A DNA stretch of 56,601 nt from Planctomycetota bacterium (GCA_030746555.1 JASLMK010000042.1:1-56601), one strand, 5' to 3'; shown: positions 26,458 through 34,570, numbered from the stretch's first letter. Notes: generated by a model from the letters alone, not told the origin. A program made the numbers and translations.

Positions 26458-26838
26458 GTGGGGATCGTCTCCATCGGCACCGACCTCGTGGCGGTCGACC
26501 GCGTGAGCGAGGCCATCGAGCGGCGGGGAGAGCGCTTCCTGCGGCGCGTGTTCACCGACGGCGAGCGGGCCTTCTGCGAGGCGAAGGCCCGCCCCGCGAC
26601 CCACTACGCGGGCCGCTTCGCCGTGAAGGAGGCGGTCATGAAGGCCCTGGGCACCGGGTGGACCGGCGGCGTGCGTTGGGCGGAGATCGAGGTCGTGCGG
26701 CCCGGGAACGAGGCCCCCACCCTCGTCCTGCACGGAGAGACGGCGCGCATCGCCGAGGAGCTGGGCATCGCCCGCGTGTGGATCTCGATCTCCCACGACC
26801 GCGACCTCGCCCTGGCGATGGCGGTCGCCGAGGACTGA
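26458..26838 (+). CDS. acpS: Holo-[acyl-carrier-protein] synthase
   Basis: 126 residues from a GTG. It transfers 4'-phosphopantetheine from CoA to acyl carrier protein. All family motifs are present: GTDLVAVDR (7-15) with the metal Asp, GRFAVKEAVMKALGTG with the second metal ligand Glu, and WISISHDRDLA. The length is normal. It is six bases behind the epimerase gene, so it is the second gene of a two-gene unit; nth downstream has its own promoter-like box. Confidence 0.93.
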   Translation: MGIVSIGTDLVAVDRVSEAIERRGERFLRRVFTDGERAFCEAKARPATHYAGRFAVKEAVMKALGTGWTGGVRWAEIEVVRPGNEAPTLVLHGETARIAEELGIARVWISISHDRDLALAMAVAED

Positions 26839-26879
26839 GCGGGGTCGGGAGCGGCCGACGAGCCGGGCCTCCCAGGGAG

Positions 26880-26885
26880 TAGACT
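26880..26885 (+). promoter_or_regulatory. TAGACT -10 box, nearly leaderless nth
   Basis: TAGACTgtgctcgcgATG, nine bases. The alternative GTG at 26886 directly abuts the box and cannot be transcribed from it, which decides the start at 26895. Confidence 0.55.
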
Positions 26886-26894
26886 GTGCTCGCG

Positions 26895-27593
26895 ATGAAG
26901 CGCGTGGAGAAGGCCGAGCGGATCGCCGGGATCCTCAAGGAGCTGCAGGGCGAGATCGAGGTCCCCCTAGACCACTCCGATCCGTTCACGCTCCTGGTGG
27001 CGGTGGTGCTCTCGGCCCAGACGACCGACGAGCGCGTCAACCTCGTGACGCCGGCGCTCTTCGAGGCGGCCTCGACCCCCGCGGCAATGGCGCGCCTGAC
27101 GCCCGAGGAGATCCTCGGCCACATCCGCACCTGCGGCCTGGCGCCGTCGAAGTCGAAGAACCTCCACGCCCTCTCAGGGCTCCTCGTCGAGCGCCACGGC
27201 GGCACGGTCCCGGCGACCTTCGACGAGCTCGAGGCCCTGCCCGGCGTGGGGCACAAGACCGCCGGCGTCGTGATGGCCCAAGCCTTCGGGCACCCGGCCT
27301 TCCCCGTCGACACCCACATCCACCGCCTCGCGGCGCGCTGGGGTCTGTCGGACGGGAGGTCGGTCGAACGCACCGAGCGCGACCTGAAGGCCGTGTTCCC
27401 CGAGGAGACCTGGAACGACCTGCACCTGAGGATCATCCTCTTCGGTCGCTCCCACTGCCCCGCCCTGCGCCACGACCTCGATGCCTGCCCGATCTGCTCC
27501 TGGGCGGCGACACGCCGGCGCAAGCACGAGGAGCACGCGAAGTGGATGAAGAAGGCCGGCCGCCGCCGCGCGCCGAGCGAGACGAGAGCATGA
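26895..27593 (+). CDS. nth: Endonuclease III with incomplete FeS loop
   Basis: 232 residues from the ATG at 26895. A bifunctional DNA glycosylase/AP lyase that removes oxidised pyrimidines. The helix-hairpin-helix LPGVGHKTAG contains the catalytic K121, and D139 is in VDTHIHR, both aligned with E. coli K120 and D138. The [4Fe-4S] loop is unusual: C188-x9-C198-x2-C201, instead of C-x6-C-x2-C-x5-C, and no fourth cysteine follows (SWAATRRRK). The C-terminus is strongly basic. Its stop overlaps the start of cyaY by ATGA, so an iron-sulfur-type enzyme and an iron chaperone are translated together. Confidence 0.9.
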   Translation: MKRVEKAERIAGILKELQGEIEVPLDHSDPFTLLVAVVLSAQTTDERVNLVTPALFEAASTPAAMARLTPEEILGHIRTCGLAPSKSKNLHALSGLLVERHGGTVPATFDELEALPGVGHKTAGVVMAQAFGHPAFPVDTHIHRLAARWGLSDGRSVERTERDLKAVFPEETWNDLHLRIILFGRSHCPALRHDLDACPICSWAATRRRKHEEHAKWMKKAGRRRAPSETRA

Positions 27594-27952
27594 CCTCCCC
27601 CACCGACAGCGCCGACTTCCTGTTGCGCGCCGACGCCTGCCTGGAGGGCGTGGCGGCGTGGCTCGAGCCCTTCGATCCCGACCAGGTGGACTTCTCCTTG
27701 GCCGACGGGGTCCTCACCCTGGAGTTTGGCGACGGAGCGCGCTTCGTCCTCAACCGCCAGACGGCCGCCGGACAGATGTGGCTGGCCGCGGGAGCCCGCG
27801 CCTGGCACTTCGACTGGGACCCCTCGGAGGGGGTCTGGCGCGAGCCCCGCGAGGACCGCGAGCTCGCCGCCACCCTGGCCGAGGTGGTCGGCGCCCGCCT
27901 CGGCAGGAGCGTCGACCCGCCCCGGCCCTGGGGCCTCGCGGACGGGGGCTGA
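27590..27952 (+). CDS. cyaY: Frataxin-like iron donor CyaY
   Basis: 120 residues from the ATG at 27590. Bacterial frataxin binds iron and modulates iron-sulfur cluster assembly by IscS/IscU. The family core is easy to see: acidic first helix (ADACLEGVAAWLEPFDPDQV), DGVLTLEFGDG, FVLNRQTAAGQMWLAAG and AWHFDWDPSEGVWREPRED. CyaY is mainly a proteobacterial family; its presence in a planctomycete-like context and its overlap with nth are both notable. I am confident of the fold from the NRQ-x4-QMWLA and W-x-E-P-R patterns. Confidence 0.8.
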   Translation: MTSPTDSADFLLRADACLEGVAAWLEPFDPDQVDFSLADGVLTLEFGDGARFVLNRQTAAGQMWLAAGARAWHFDWDPSEGVWREPREDRELAATLAEVVGARLGRSVDPPRPWGLADGG

Positions 27953-27961
27953 CCGCTCTCC

Positions 27962-27991
27962 GTTGGGGATCGAGCGAGGAAAACCCCCAAC
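27962..27991. promoter_or_regulatory. 7-bp inverted repeat ahead of a -10 box
   Basis: GTTGGGG (27962-27968) and CCCCAAC (27985-27991), spaced by 16 bases and ending six bases before TATACT. It may be a terminator stem for cyaY or an operator for the next gene. Confidence 0.4.
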
Positions 27992-27997
27992 ATCTTG

Positions 27998-28003
27998 TAT
28001 ACT
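27998..28003 (+). promoter_or_regulatory. TATACT -10 box (extended TG)
   Basis: TGTATACT is the closest to an extended -10 consensus in the window; the leader to the ATG at 28043 is about 39 bases. Confidence 0.5.
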
Positions 28004-28042
28004 GCCCGAGCCCGCCTCCCCAGGACCCCACTCCAGGCCGCC

Positions 28043-28732
28043 ATGCAGTCTCCCACGCGCATCTACCTCGTCGGCGCCCACTCCACGGGCAAGACCACCC
28101 TGGCCCGCTGGGTCCGGGACCGCTACGGCATCCCGATGATCGCCGAGGTCGCCCGCGGCGTCCTGGCGGAGATGGAGGCGCGCCTGGACTCGCTGCGCAC
28201 CGACCTCGAGCTGGTGAACCACTACCAGGCCCAGGTCTACGAGCGCCAGATCGCGGCCGAGAGCGCCCAGGAGGGGCCGTTCGTCTCCGACCGCGCCTTC
28301 TGCAACCTGGCCTACGCCGCCCACCACGGGACGATCCTGGCCGAGGTGTTCCGCGATCCGCGCCTGGAACGCTACATGAACTCGGTGCGCCGGGGCCTGG
28401 TGTTCTTCCTGCGCCCCCACCGCGAGCTGCTCGCCGACGACGGCGTGCGCGCCGGCGTGGAGTGGGAGGAGGTGGTGCGCATCGACGGGATGGTGAAGGT
28501 CTTCTTGGAGATGTTCGACGTGCCCTACATCCCCGTCGAGTCGCTCTCGATGCAGGAGCGCACGCGCCTGCTCACGCGCGTGCTCGACCTCGCCGGGCTC
28601 GAGCCGGCGGGCGGGGCGGCGCGCCACCTGACTCCGTGGCGTGAGCCGATCACCGAGATCCCCCGGCCGCCGCAGGCTCGCGTGCGGCAGCCCGCGCCCG
28701 GCGCGACCGAGCGCCAGCCAGCCGAGCTGTAG
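28043..28732 (+). CDS. AAA_28/NadR-like P-loop NTPase
   Basis: 229 residues from the ATG at 28043. Walker A is GAHSTGKTT (10-18), followed by the nucleoside-kinase-like IAEVARGVL and FVSDRAFCNLAYAAHHG, and FFLRPHRELLADDGVR as the lid. This is the pattern of AAA_28 proteins related to the ribosylnicotinamide kinase domain of NadR and to Ttd14. Those enzymes phosphorylate small nucleoside-like substrates, but the specific substrate here is unknown. The last 40 residues are Pro/Arg-rich and disordered. It converges on the yqgE gene. Confidence 0.7.
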   Translation: MQSPTRIYLVGAHSTGKTTLARWVRDRYGIPMIAEVARGVLAEMEARLDSLRTDLELVNHYQAQVYERQIAAESAQEGPFVSDRAFCNLAYAAHHGTILAEVFRDPRLERYMNSVRRGLVFFLRPHRELLADDGVRAGVEWEEVVRIDGMVKVFLEMFDVPYIPVESLSMQERTRLLTRVLDLAGLEPAGGAARHLTPWREPITEIPRPPQARVRQPAPGATERQPAEL

Positions 28733-28775
28733 GGGGGTGGGGCGGCGAGAGGCCGCCGCGGCCTGCGCGCCCGGC

Positions 28776-29336
28776 TCAGTTCCAGGACACGTCCGGCGGG
28801 AGGTCCTCCATGCCCGCCACTTCGCCGCCGATGGCCCGGATGGCCTCGCGCCAGGTGCGCTGTTGGTCGTCCTGAAAGACCAGTCCCGGGTCGAGGGCCG
28901 TGGGCAGCCAGCCGCCCTCGGCCAGCTCACCGTCGAGCTGGCCCTCCCCCCAGCCCGCGTAGCCGACGACGAAGCGCACGCCCGGCTCCTCTCCTCCTTC
29001 GGAGACGACGCCCGCGAGCTCGTCGAGATCGCCCCCCAGGCACACGCCCGCGCCCAGGTGCAGGCCGCCGCCCACGCGCTCGGAGTGGGTGTGGAGGATC
29101 TGCAGGGTGTCGGAGCCGACCGGGCCTCCCCAGTGCACTGGAGCGGCGGCCGAGCCCAGGACAGGATGCTCGGGCAACAGGTCCGCCACGGTCGCGGTCG
29201 TGCGCCGATTGACGACCAACCCGTAGGCGCCTTCGCTCGTGTGCTGGCAGATGAGCACGACCGCGTGCATGAAGTTGGGGTCGAGCATGTGGGGGGCGGA
29301 GGCGAGCAGCGTGCCCGGCTGAACGGTGAGGTCCAT
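28776..29336 (-). CDS. yqgE: YqgE/AlgH family protein
   Basis: 186 residues from the ATG at 29336. The family pattern is present: QPGTLLASAPHMLDPNFMHA, HTSEGAYGLVVNRR, VHWGGPVGSDTLQILHTH and FVVGYAGWGEGQLDGELAEG. This is a widespread small domain of unknown biochemical role, named AlgH because a member affects alginate genes in Pseudomonas. It is preceded at 12 bases by TACCCT and lies 55 bases after the rlmD-like gene. Confidence 0.88.
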   Translation of the reverse strand: MDLTVQPGTLLASAPHMLDPNFMHAVVLICQHTSEGAYGLVVNRRTTATVADLLPEHPVLGSAAAPVHWGGPVGSDTLQILHTHSERVGGGLHLGAGVCLGGDLDELAGVVSEGGEEPGVRFVVGYAGWGEGQLDGELAEGGWLPTALDPGLVFQDDQQRTWREAIRAIGGEVAGMEDLPPDVSWN

Positions 29337-29348
29337 GGTGACCGGCCC

Positions 29349-29354
29349 AGGGTA
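29349..29354 (-). promoter_or_regulatory. TACCCT, candidate -10 of yqgE
   Basis: Twelve bases before the ATG at 29336 on the minus strand; the hexamer deviates in the middle but keeps TA...T. Confidence 0.4.
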
Positions 29355-29391
29355 GCCCGATCGGGCGCCGGCGGGAACGCACACGTCGACC

Positions 29392-30831
29392 CTAGGAGGG
29401 GTCGTGGCGCTCCATCGTCAGGACGCACTCGACGTGCGGCGTGTGTGGGAAGAGGTCGATGGGGCGGACGCGCCGCACGGCGTACCCCCCGGCCACGAGC
29501 GCCCCGACGTCGCGGCCCGAAGCGGAGAGGTCGCAGGCGACGTACACGATCCGCCGCGGCGCGACGGCGAACAGCGCCGCGAGGACATCGGCGTGGAGGC
29601 CCGCTCGCGGCGGGTCCGCCACGCAGACCCGCGGCGGCGGGCCGCCGACAGCGGGCAGCTCGCGTGCCACGTCTCCCTCGACGAAGGTGACGTTGTCGAT
29701 CCCGTTGCGGCGCGCGTTCGCCCGCGCGTCGGCCACGGCGGCGGGCACGACCTCGATGCCGATCACCTCCCCGGCTCCCGAAGCGAGGAGCAGGGAGAGC
29801 AGGCCGCCGCCGGAGCAGAGGTCGAACACGCGCTCGGGCGGGGAGCCGCCACCCAGTGCCTCCTCGCGGACGATCCGTGCCAAGAGCTCGGCCTGGCGGG
29901 TGTTGGTCTGGAAGAAGGACGCGGGGGAGATGCGCAGGTCGAGGCCCGCGAGGCGCTCGGTGATGAAGCCGGAGCCGACGAGCACGCGCTCGCACTCTCC
30001 GATCGCCACGGAGGCGGGTCGCGTGTTGATGCCCTGGACGCAGGTCGTGATCGCCGGCTGACGGGCGCAGAGGCGCTCGGCGAAGGGGTCGACGAGCTCG
30101 GGGGCCTCGGCCGAGGTCACGAGGTAGGCCAGGACCTCGCCGGAGTGGTGCGCCTTGCGCAGGACGAGGTGGCGCAACAGGCCGCTGTGCTCGCGCAGGT
30201 TCCAGGGGGAGAGCCCCGCCGCCAGGGCGAGCTCGCGGGCGTCGCGCACGATTCCCGCGGCCTCGGGGAAGGCGATCGCGCACTCGTCCACGTCCATCAC
30301 CTTGTCGTGGCGCCCGGGGACGTGCAGGCCGAGGGCGAAGTCCGACGCGACCCCGTCCGGCTCGCCGGCCTCGATCCAGCGGCGGTCGGAGAAGGTGAAC
30401 TCCATCTTGTTGCGGTAGTGCCAGGGCTCGGGATCGCCGAGCACGGCGTCGATCCGCGCCTCGATCCCGTGCCGGGCGAGGGCCGCGACCACGCCGGCGT
30501 GCTTGACGCGAAGCTGCGCCTGGTAGGCCAGGTCCTGGAAGCTGCACCCGCCGCAGGTCGAGGCGTGGCGGCAGCGCGGCGCGACGGCGTCGGGGCCGCG
30601 CTCGAGGTGCTCGAGGAAGGCGCCGTCGATGCGCTCTCCCCGGCGGCGCACGACCGAGACGCGCACCCGATCCCCCGGGACCGCGCCGCGCAAGCGGACT
30701 CGAAACCCGCGCCCCTGAGGGTCGACGGCGCTCCCCACGGCCCGCCCGCGGCGGTCGTAGCCGTCTACGTCGCAGACCAGATCGTCGCCGTGGCGCGGCT
30801 TGCGGACGGGGGTCGGGGAAGGGGCGTCCAT
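29392..30831 (-). CDS. 23S rRNA/tRNA uracil-5-methyltransferase (TrmA/RlmD family)
   Basis: 479 residues. It methylates C5 of a uridine in rRNA or tRNA with S-adenosylmethionine. An N-terminal TRAM-like RNA-binding domain (about 15-78) is followed by the iron-sulfur cysteines C87, C93, C96 (CRHASTCGGC) and C184, matching RumA (C81, C87, C90, C162). The Rossmann methyltransferase has DLCSGGGLLSL and DPPRAGLH, and the nucleophile is in YVACDLSA, where YVSCNP is usual. RlmD is the best guess because of the cluster cysteines, but RlmC or TrmA-like activity is possible. Confidence 0.85.
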   Translation of the reverse strand: MDAPSPTPVRKPRHGDDLVCDVDGYDRRGRAVGSAVDPQGRGFRVRLRGAVPGDRVRVSVVRRRGERIDGAFLEHLERGPDAVAPRCRHASTCGGCSFQDLAYQAQLRVKHAGVVAALARHGIEARIDAVLGDPEPWHYRNKMEFTFSDRRWIEAGEPDGVASDFALGLHVPGRHDKVMDVDECAIAFPEAAGIVRDARELALAAGLSPWNLREHSGLLRHLVLRKAHHSGEVLAYLVTSAEAPELVDPFAERLCARQPAITTCVQGINTRPASVAIGECERVLVGSGFITERLAGLDLRISPASFFQTNTRQAELLARIVREEALGGGSPPERVFDLCSGGGLLSLLLASGAGEVIGIEVVPAAVADARANARRNGIDNVTFVEGDVARELPAVGGPPPRVCVADPPRAGLHADVLAALFAVAPRRIVYVACDLSASGRDVGALVAGGYAVRRVRPIDLFPHTPHVECVLTMERHDPS

Positions 30832-30839
30832 GACCGCTC

Positions 30840-30845
30840 AGTGTA
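30840..30845 (-). promoter_or_regulatory. TACACT -10 box, leaderless methyltransferase gene
   Basis: Minus strand reads TACACTgagcggtcATG, eight bases to the start at 30831. Confidence 0.55.
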
Positions 30846-30906
30846 GCGCCAGGCGCCCCCGGAGGCGGGCGGCGCAGCCTCCTCCCCCCGGCGCGGTCTA
30901 GGGGAG

Positions 30907-30912
30907 TAGGCT
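30907..30912 (+). promoter_or_regulatory. TAGGCT -10 box of the amidohydrolase gene
   Basis: Divergent from the previous box; 38 bases before the ATG at 30951. Confidence 0.45.
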
Positions 30913-30950
30913 GGCAAGGACAGCCAATCCCGACTCCCATCGAGGCTCCC

Positions 30951-32438
30951 ATGACCCAAACCTCCTCGCTCCTCGCCCTGGCGACCGCTCTCGCGGCGTC
31001 CGCGACTGCCCAGGACGCCGGCGTACCCATGCGCATCGACACCCACGTCCACCTGCGCGCCTTCTACATGCAGGGCGGCAACTGGGCCAGCGACTTTCCC
31101 GGCGCGGCGGACCACACGATCGACGAGATGGACCTGCTCGGCGTCACCCAGGCCCTCCTCCTGCCCACGCCCTTCTCACCCGACCACGCCGTCGGCCCGA
31201 CCGCCTACGACTACACCGTCCTGACCGAGCTGGTGGCGCGGCACCCCGACCGCCTGGGGTTCCTCGGGGGCGGGCTCCTGCTGAACCCGATGATCAACGG
31301 CATCCCCGACGGGACGGCGACGGGGGCGCAGCGCGCCGAGTTCGCCGCCCACGCCCAGGCGATCGCCGACTCGGGTGCCGCGGGCTTCGGGGAGATCACG
31401 GCCCTGCACCTCTCGCTCTTCCCCGGCCACAGCTACCAGGAGGTCCAGCCCGACCACGAGCTGCTCCTGCTCCTCGCCGACATCGCCGCGGTCAATGACA
31501 TGCCGATCGACTTCCACATGGAGGCGGTCGCCCAGGACCAGACCCTAGGCCCCGGCTTCCCGCCGCCCAACCCCCAGCCGCCGGACGTGGTGCACGAGAA
31601 CCTGACGGCGTTTGCGACGCTCTTGGACCACAACCCGGCCGCCCGCTGGGTGTGGACCCATGCCGGCACGGACCACATCGGGGACATGACCGTCGGCCTG
31701 TTGCGCACGATGCTCGAAAACCACGACAACCTCTACCTCGCGATCAAGGTCACGCCCGGCGCAGGCGGGACGATCGTCGAGCCGAACCGCCCCGTGGACC
31801 TCGGCGGCAACCTGCGGCCGGAGTGGCTGCAGCTCATCACCGACTTCCCCGACCGCATCATGCTCGGCTCGGACGCCTTCTTCGGCAGCCCCGGCCTGAC
31901 GACGGACGGGACGCCGACGATGCCCCCGACCTTCTCGGTGGCCGACCAGCTGCCGGCACACCTGGAGCGGGCGGTGGTCGAGGACACGGTGCGCGAGGTC
32001 TACCGCCTCGGCTGCGCCGTCGATCCGGTCGCCAGCACCTGCAGCACGTCTCCCAACTCCGTCGGGCCCGGCGCCCTGATGGGTCATGAGGGCTCCCTCT
32101 CCTACGGCGCGAACGCCCTGGCCCTGCGCGCCGACGGCGCCCCCGCCGGCCAGTTCGGGATCTTCTACTACGGGCAGACGCCGACCCAGGTGCCCCTGGG
32201 AGACGGCCTGCGCTGCATCGCCTCGCCGGTGGTGCGCCTGCCGGTCTTGACGATCGGTCCGGGCGGCTCCGCGACCTACGCCCTCGATCTGGAGAACCCG
32301 CCCCAGCCCTCCGGCCAGCTCTCTCCGGGCGAGACCTGGTACTTCCAGTTCTGGTACCGCGACCCCTCCGGGCCCGGCGGCGGCGGCGGCATCGGCCACA
32401 ACCTCTCCGACGCCCTCGCGCTCTCGCTCTGTCCCTGA
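30951..32438 (+). CDS. Secreted amidohydrolase with C-terminal surface-type domain
   Basis: 495 residues. A signal peptide (MTQTSSLLALATALAASATA) is followed by an amidohydrolase-2 barrel. Metal ligands are D30-T-H32-V-H34, the His in DFHMEA, the one in WVWTHAGTDH and the Asp in MLGSDAFF. Family members hydrolyse or decarboxylate cyclic and aromatic substrates. From about residue 365 comes a separate beta domain beginning CSTSPNSVGPGA, with LPLGDGLRCI-like and WYFQFWYRDP strands and ending in LSLCP. This resembles a C-terminal module that I recall at the end of unrelated planctomycetal secreted proteins. It probably anchors or targets the enzyme outside the cytoplasmic membrane. Confidence 0.75.
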   Translation: MTQTSSLLALATALAASATAQDAGVPMRIDTHVHLRAFYMQGGNWASDFPGAADHTIDEMDLLGVTQALLLPTPFSPDHAVGPTAYDYTVLTELVARHPDRLGFLGGGLLLNPMINGIPDGTATGAQRAEFAAHAQAIADSGAAGFGEITALHLSLFPGHSYQEVQPDHELLLLLADIAAVNDMPIDFHMEAVAQDQTLGPGFPPPNPQPPDVVHENLTAFATLLDHNPAARWVWTHAGTDHIGDMTVGLLRTMLENHDNLYLAIKVTPGAGGTIVEPNRPVDLGGNLRPEWLQLITDFPDRIMLGSDAFFGSPGLTTDGTPTMPPTFSVADQLPAHLERAVVEDTVREVYRLGCAVDPVASTCSTSPNSVGPGALMGHEGSLSYGANALALRADGAPAGQFGIFYYGQTPTQVPLGDGLRCIASPVVRLPVLTIGPGGSATYALDLENPPQPSGQLSPGETWYFQFWYRDPSGPGGGGGIGHNLSDALALSLCP

Positions 32439-32534
32439 GACCCCGGGTCGGCACGCCCGCGGCGGGACCGGGTTCGGTCGCGGGGAGCGTCCTCCGGGGC
32501 CGACGAAGACCCCGCCGGCAGCGAGCCGAGCGAC

Positions 32535-33887
32535 TCAGGAGGAGGCGGGTGCAGCGGCGAGCGGCGGCTGCACGGCCCGCGCCCGCCACCACAGCCAAAC
32601 GGCCTGGACGGCGCTGCCCGCGGTGAAGGCCGTCATCGAGACGACCAGGCCGTTGTAGCGCTCGGCGACGACGCCGGCATAGAGGATGGCGCCGAAGACG
32701 GCGAGGAACAGGAGCACGGACTCGGTCACCCCGCGGGTGCGGCCGGCGTGGACCAACAGGCCCTGGTAGAGGCTGTGGGCGACGGTCAGGCCCGGGAGGA
32801 GGACGGCGAACCAGAGGGCTCCCTGGGCCAGGGCCGCCAGGTCGGGCTCGAGGCCCTGGACCCCCTCGAACCACCAGCGCGCCAAGGGCGTGGCCGGGAA
32901 CAGGGCCAGGATGCCCACGGTGACCGCCGCCAGACAGGCGGCGAAGCGGTCGAGGGCGCGCCGGGCGCCGGGGTCGCCGGCGTGGCTGACGACGACCTCG
33001 TTGAAGGCGATCCCCACGCAGCGGCTCATGAAAACCAGGCCGATCACGACCGGCCAGGCCGCCAGGCAGCGCACGGCGTCGGGCATGCGCGCGACACACG
33101 CCGTGCCCAGAGGCTGGGAGACGAGGTTCAGAAACGGCGTGATCGCCAGGGGCACGTAGAAGGCCAGCAACCGGCCCGTGGTGAGCGGCACGGCGTCCGG
33201 CGCCGCGGGGAGCAGGCGCTCGCGCAGGATCGAGGCCACGGCGAAGCGCGCGAAGACCATCTCGACGCACACGCCCACGGTCAGGCCCGTGGCGGCGACG
33301 GCGATGCCGGAGAGGCCCAGGCGACTCGTGAGGACGAGCACGGCCACGGTGGCGATGACCCGCACCAAGGTCCCCAGGCCCACGGCGCGCGCCCGGCCGA
33401 AGCGGATCAGGATGCCCTGGTGGAAGCGCCGGTCGGCGATCGCCCAGGTCCAGGGGGTCATGATCATCAGGCCCAAGCGTGCGGGCTCGACGACGTCGGC
33501 GGGCGGGCTGACCGCCCACACGACGACCCAGTCGTAGAGCGGCGTGAACGCCAACAGGGCGTGGATCGCCGTCAGGCCGAGGGCCGTGCGATGGTTGAAG
33601 CCGCGCAGGCGGGCGGTCGACTCGCGGTCGCGGCACAGGGCGGTCGAGGCCGCCAGCATCATGATGATCGGCGCCTCCACGAGCAGGGCGAAGGCGAAGA
33701 CGATGCCGAAGGCCGCCAGGTGCGCCACCGGCTCGGGCAGGCGCGCCACCGCGGCCCCGATGGCCGGCAGCTCCGCGCCCATCAACAGCCAGCTCGACGC
33801 CAGGGGCCACCAGGTCTTGAAGACGGCGGCGGTCGAGAGCTCGGCGGGCCGTGCGGCGGGGTCAGGTCCGCTCACGGCCCCCCGCAT
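32535..33887 (-). CDS. MOP-superfamily membrane protein, ANKH/MATE-like
   Basis: 450 residues from the ATG at 33887; an ATG at 33926 and a GTG at 33875 are alternatives and none has a good Shine-Dalgarno. About twelve hydrophobic segments. The order of motifs resembles the ANKH (progressive ankylosis) and MATE folds: WWPLASSWLLMGAELPAIGA, APIIMMLAASTALCRD, GLMIMTPWTWAIADRRFHQG, and FYVPLAITPFLNLVSQPLG in the second half. Human ANKH exports ATP/pyrophosphate and citrate; the bacterial substrate is unknown. The 5' end overlaps trmL, which implies coupled translation. Confidence 0.55.
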   Translation of the reverse strand: MRGAVSGPDPAARPAELSTAAVFKTWWPLASSWLLMGAELPAIGAAVARLPEPVAHLAAFGIVFAFALLVEAPIIMMLAASTALCRDRESTARLRGFNHRTALGLTAIHALLAFTPLYDWVVVWAVSPPADVVEPARLGLMIMTPWTWAIADRRFHQGILIRFGRARAVGLGTLVRVIATVAVLVLTSRLGLSGIAVAATGLTVGVCVEMVFARFAVASILRERLLPAAPDAVPLTTGRLLAFYVPLAITPFLNLVSQPLGTACVARMPDAVRCLAAWPVVIGLVFMSRCVGIAFNEVVVSHAGDPGARRALDRFAACLAAVTVGILALFPATPLARWWFEGVQGLEPDLAALAQGALWFAVLLPGLTVAHSLYQGLLVHAGRTRGVTESVLLFLAVFGAILYAGVVAERYNGLVVSMTAFTAGSAVQAVWLWWRARAVQPPLAAAPASS

Positions 33888-34431
33888 CGACCACGCGCTC
33901 GGACGGACGCACGTCCTCGGCGGCACGCGGGTGCGCCCGGTAGGCGCCGTCGTTGGCGGGCATGCGGGCTCCCGAGCGGTCGAGGGCCGTGTAGACCCCC
34001 AGGCAGACGGTGTTCGCCAGGTTCAGGCTGCGCACGCCGGGGCGGATCGGGACGTACACGCGTCGGTGCGCGTGCGCCTCGAGGAGCTCGGCGGGCAGGC
34101 CCGCGCTCTCGCTGCCGAACACCAGGACGTCGTCGGGCTCGAAGGGACAGGCGAAGAGCGACGCCCCGCCGCGGGCGGTGAACAGGCGCAGGCGCTCGGC
34201 GAGGGGACGCTCCGACGAGGCGGCGAGGGCGCCGGCGGCCGCCGCCCAGTCGCCGTGGACGGCGAGGTCGACCAGGGGCCAGTAGTCCAACCCGGCGCGC
34301 TTGAGGTAGCGGTCCTCCAGGGAGAACCCCAGGGGCTCCACCAGGTGCAGGCAGAGACCCGTGGCCGCGGCCAGGCGCGCGGCGCAGCCGGTGTTGTGGG
34401 GGATCTCGGGCGCGACGAGCACGATCTCCAT
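33862..34431 (-). CDS. trmL: tRNA (cytidine/uridine-34-2'-O)-methyltransferase
   Basis: 189 residues of the SPOUT superfamily. TrmL methylates the ribose of the wobble base in tRNA-Leu isoacceptors. The knot motifs are VLVFGSESAGLP (residues about 102-113) and RSLNLANTVCLGVYTAL (134-150); the start MEIVLVAPEIPHNTG is the family N-terminus and its Asn binds RNA. About 25 extra polar residues follow the fold. The ATG is six bases from TAGGAT. It overlaps the downstream membrane-protein gene. Confidence 0.92.
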   Translation of the reverse strand: MEIVLVAPEIPHNTGCAARLAAATGLCLHLVEPLGFSLEDRYLKRAGLDYWPLVDLAVHGDWAAAAGALAASSERPLAERLRLFTARGGASLFACPFEPDDVLVFGSESAGLPAELLEAHAHRRVYVPIRPGVRSLNLANTVCLGVYTALDRSGARMPANDGAYRAHPRAAEDVRPSERVVDAGGRERT

Positions 34432-34437
34432 CGCGCC

Positions 34438-34443
34438 ATCCTA
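34438..34443 (-). promoter_or_regulatory. TAGGAT -10 box, leaderless trmL
   Basis: Minus strand reads TAGGATggcgcgATG, six bases. Confidence 0.6.
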
Positions 34444-34553
34444 GCGCGCTTGCGTCCCCACCCCGCGCGCACAGGCGCTCAAACGCGACGACGGCCGCGC
34501 CTGGACGGCACGGCGTCTCCCGGCCGCTCCCTTCGGGTGGGAAGCGTCGGGAC

Positions 34554-34570
34554 TCCCGGCTCGTCCGGGA
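34554..34570. repeat. Hairpin between divergent trmL and antiporter
   Basis: TCCCGG (34554-34559) and CCGGGA (34565-34570) with a five-base loop. It lies upstream of both promoter boxes in an otherwise unremarkable 238-base spacer. Confidence 0.25.

Noticed and set aside
26886..26894. GTG at 26886 as the start of nth
   Set aside because: It directly abuts the TAGACT box and would precede any transcript made from it; the ATG at 26895 fits the Nth N-terminus.
26839..31042. Very long minus-strand open frame across nth, cyaY, yqgE and the methyltransferase
   Set aside because: It crosses five well-supported genes on both strands in other frames and has an Arg/Pro/Ala composition typical of shadow frames.
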